Origin: Desulfosporosinus sp.
GTDB taxonomy: Bacteria > Campylobacterota > Campylobacteria > Campylobacterales > Arcobacteraceae
Direction: 5' to 3'
NCBI GenBank assembly: GCA_020719775.1
Contig: DYPS01000019.1
Coordinates: 1-36,910 of the forward strand
DNA length: 36,910 nucleotides
Numbering within the stretch: position 1 is the first letter of the stretch; each line of letters opens with the position of its first letter. This document shows positions 36,071-36,910 of the stretch, in pieces. Below the pieces are notes generated by a model. The model made no database searches and had not been told where the DNA came from. It saw only the letters and a list, made by a program, of their open reading frames with translations. The position numbers and the translations under genes are program-made.

Positions 36071-36821
36071 CTTCTCTTGTAGAAGCTATCGCAAAATGTC
36101 CTGAACTATGTACAAAATCCATATTTTTATCTTGGGGAAATGGTTTAGCATTTAACTCAAACGAACCCAATCTTTTTGGGGCAACTTTCGCTTTCCAATT
36201 ATTTTCCTCTTCATCTTCCCATACTACAATTTTAATATGTGGCATAAGTTCTCCATTGATATAAGTTGTCCAATGTGGAGTAAACTCATCAAGTTCAATA
36301 ATTTTTGGATTTCTATTAAAATTATAAGAGTTATTTACAATATCTTTTGCATCATCGAGTTGATCTTTTGATTCTTTTAGTGAGCCAAATATGGTCATAG
36401 CAAATTCGACCGCTTTTTCAAATTGAATATCTTGCTCCTCTCCTGTTATCTTCCCTGAACAATTAAAACATTTTATAAGTGAAGAGTATTCAAACTCTTT
36501 TGCTCTTTCTATCCCTACATCATTCATATCTATTAAATTAATAAGTTTTGAGATTTTTGGATACTCCTTTTCGTATCCTAAATATTCCCAAATAAGACCT
36601 GCGCTACTTTTTCCACCTTTATATTGGTGATGATCAAAATATTTTATCCCATTAAATTGTTTTCCAATATCAATAACCATATCAAATGGACTAAAATCAC
36701 TTGTATCGTGATCTACTCTTGTGACAATTATTTCATCATCAGTAAATAATCTAAGAAGTGCTACAGCAGTTACTTCATCCGCATGAAATATTTTATTGTG
36801 TGTTGCTATTTGTTTTGTCAT
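36039..36821 (-). CDS. MYG1 family (UPF0160) DHH-like phosphoesterase or exonuclease
   Basis: This 260-residue protein has the MYG1 signature: ATHNKIFHADEVTAVALLRL at the N-terminus (H8, H13, D15, E16), and MVIDIGKQFNGIKYFDHHQ with the DHH triad at 63-65. These metal-binding residues match the DHH-type phosphoesterase fold. Eukaryotic MYG1 is a 3'-5' RNA exonuclease; bacterial members are little studied. GAGG precedes the ATG, and the stop of the preceding minus-strand gene lies 22 nt upstream, so the two are probably co-transcribed. Confidence 0.92.
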   Translation of the reverse strand: MTKQIATHNKIFHADEVTAVALLRLFTDDEIIVTRVDHDTSDFSPFDMVIDIGKQFNGIKYFDHHQYKGGKSSAGLIWEYLGYEKEYPKISKLINLIDMNDVGIERAKEFEYSSLIKCFNCSGKITGEEQDIQFEKAVEFAMTIFGSLKESKDQLDDAKDIVNNSYNFNRNPKIIELDEFTPHWTTYINGELMPHIKIVVWEDEEENNWKAKVAPKRLGSFELNAKPFPQDKNMDFVHSSGHFAIASTREVMEKFLMQYK

Positions 36822-36843
36822 ATATTTTTACCTCATAATATTT

Positions 36844-36910
36844 TTATTCATAGTCAATCATCTTTGCTTTACTACGATTATAAAGTTTTTTGCTTGGTTT
36901 GGTTCTTGTT
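36844..36910 (-). CDS. Partial gene, C-terminal 21 codons
   Basis: A minus-strand frame enters from the right edge and stops at 36844 (TAA), ending KAKMIDYE. The tail is lysine-rich and uncharacteristic. The 22-nt spacing to the MYG1 gene supports a real upstream gene in the same operon. Product unknown. Confidence 0.45.
   Translation of the reverse strand, partial: TRTKPSKKLYNRSKAKMIDYE

Noticed and set aside
1-36910. A search for CRISPR arrays, tRNA genes, insertion sequences, prophage or att sites.
   Set aside because: I saw no regularly spaced repeats, tRNA-like cloverleaf sequences, transposase genes or direct-repeat borders. The only recombinase-like gene appears inactive.

Overview
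This is a gene-dense, AT-rich chromosomal window from a member of the Campylobacterota (formerly Epsilonproteobacteria). It is most like an Arcobacter/Aliarcobacter or Sulfurimonas relative. The evidence is the low GC, AAGGA ribosome sites, T-rich stretches in place of clear -35 boxes, the AcnB-type aconitase, secA divergent from lolA, zinc-type HemB, and the ubiX-coaD-tmk-hisS-speA-cysE series. The family-level placement is inference from gene content; I see no rRNA or tRNA to confirm it.

Layout. 1-196: hairpins and terminators behind acnB (minus strand, 197-2764). 2988-8596, plus strand: a DedA membrane protein, yajQ, hemL, a Dabb-fold protein, an AtpZ-like protein, an unknown membrane protein and lepA. 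8623-11433: a GT4-like glycosyltransferase and htpG, with a CIRCE operator between them. 11503-17639, minus strand: eight tightly packed genes read in the order cbpA, prmC, an MlaF-like ATPase, a TrmN6-like methyltransferase, a YkgJ-type metal protein, a TPR protein, trpC and an unknown gene. They are driven by a near-consensus promoter that carries a second CIRCE. secA (minus) and lolA (plus) diverge at about 20.5 kb, followed by rnpB (RNase P RNA). 21575-24964, minus: aroE, hemB and a YbiT-like ABC-F ATPase. A TIGR02757-family gene follows on the plus strand. 25903-32031, minus: a seven-gene operon ubiX-coaD-tmk-hisS-speA-cysE and a TauE/SafE permease, most genes overlapping. A serine-recombinase-like gene diverges from ubiX across an AT-rich spacer full of inverted repeats. 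alr, uvrC and a MYG1-family gene follow on the minus strand, with a frameshifted small exported-protein gene between uvrC and MYG1.

How the genes fit together. Most are housekeeping: tetrapyrrole synthesis (hemL, hemB), protein secretion and lipoprotein traffic (secA, lolA), translation and tRNA functions (lepA, prmC, hisS, TrmN6-like, ABC-F), chaperones (htpG, cbpA), amino acids (aroE, trpC, cysE, speA, alr), cofactors and nucleotides (coaD, tmk, ubiX) and repair (uvrC). The two CIRCE sites suggest that HrcA links htpG to the cbpA operon as one heat-shock regulon. There is no prophage, IS element, CRISPR array or obvious genomic island. The most unusual items are the recombinase-like protein that lacks the catalytic serine and faces nested inverted repeats, the short leader ORF with a strong Shine-Dalgarno site before cbpA, the paired hemL and lepA leaders sharing a 19-bp box, and the poly-A frameshift.
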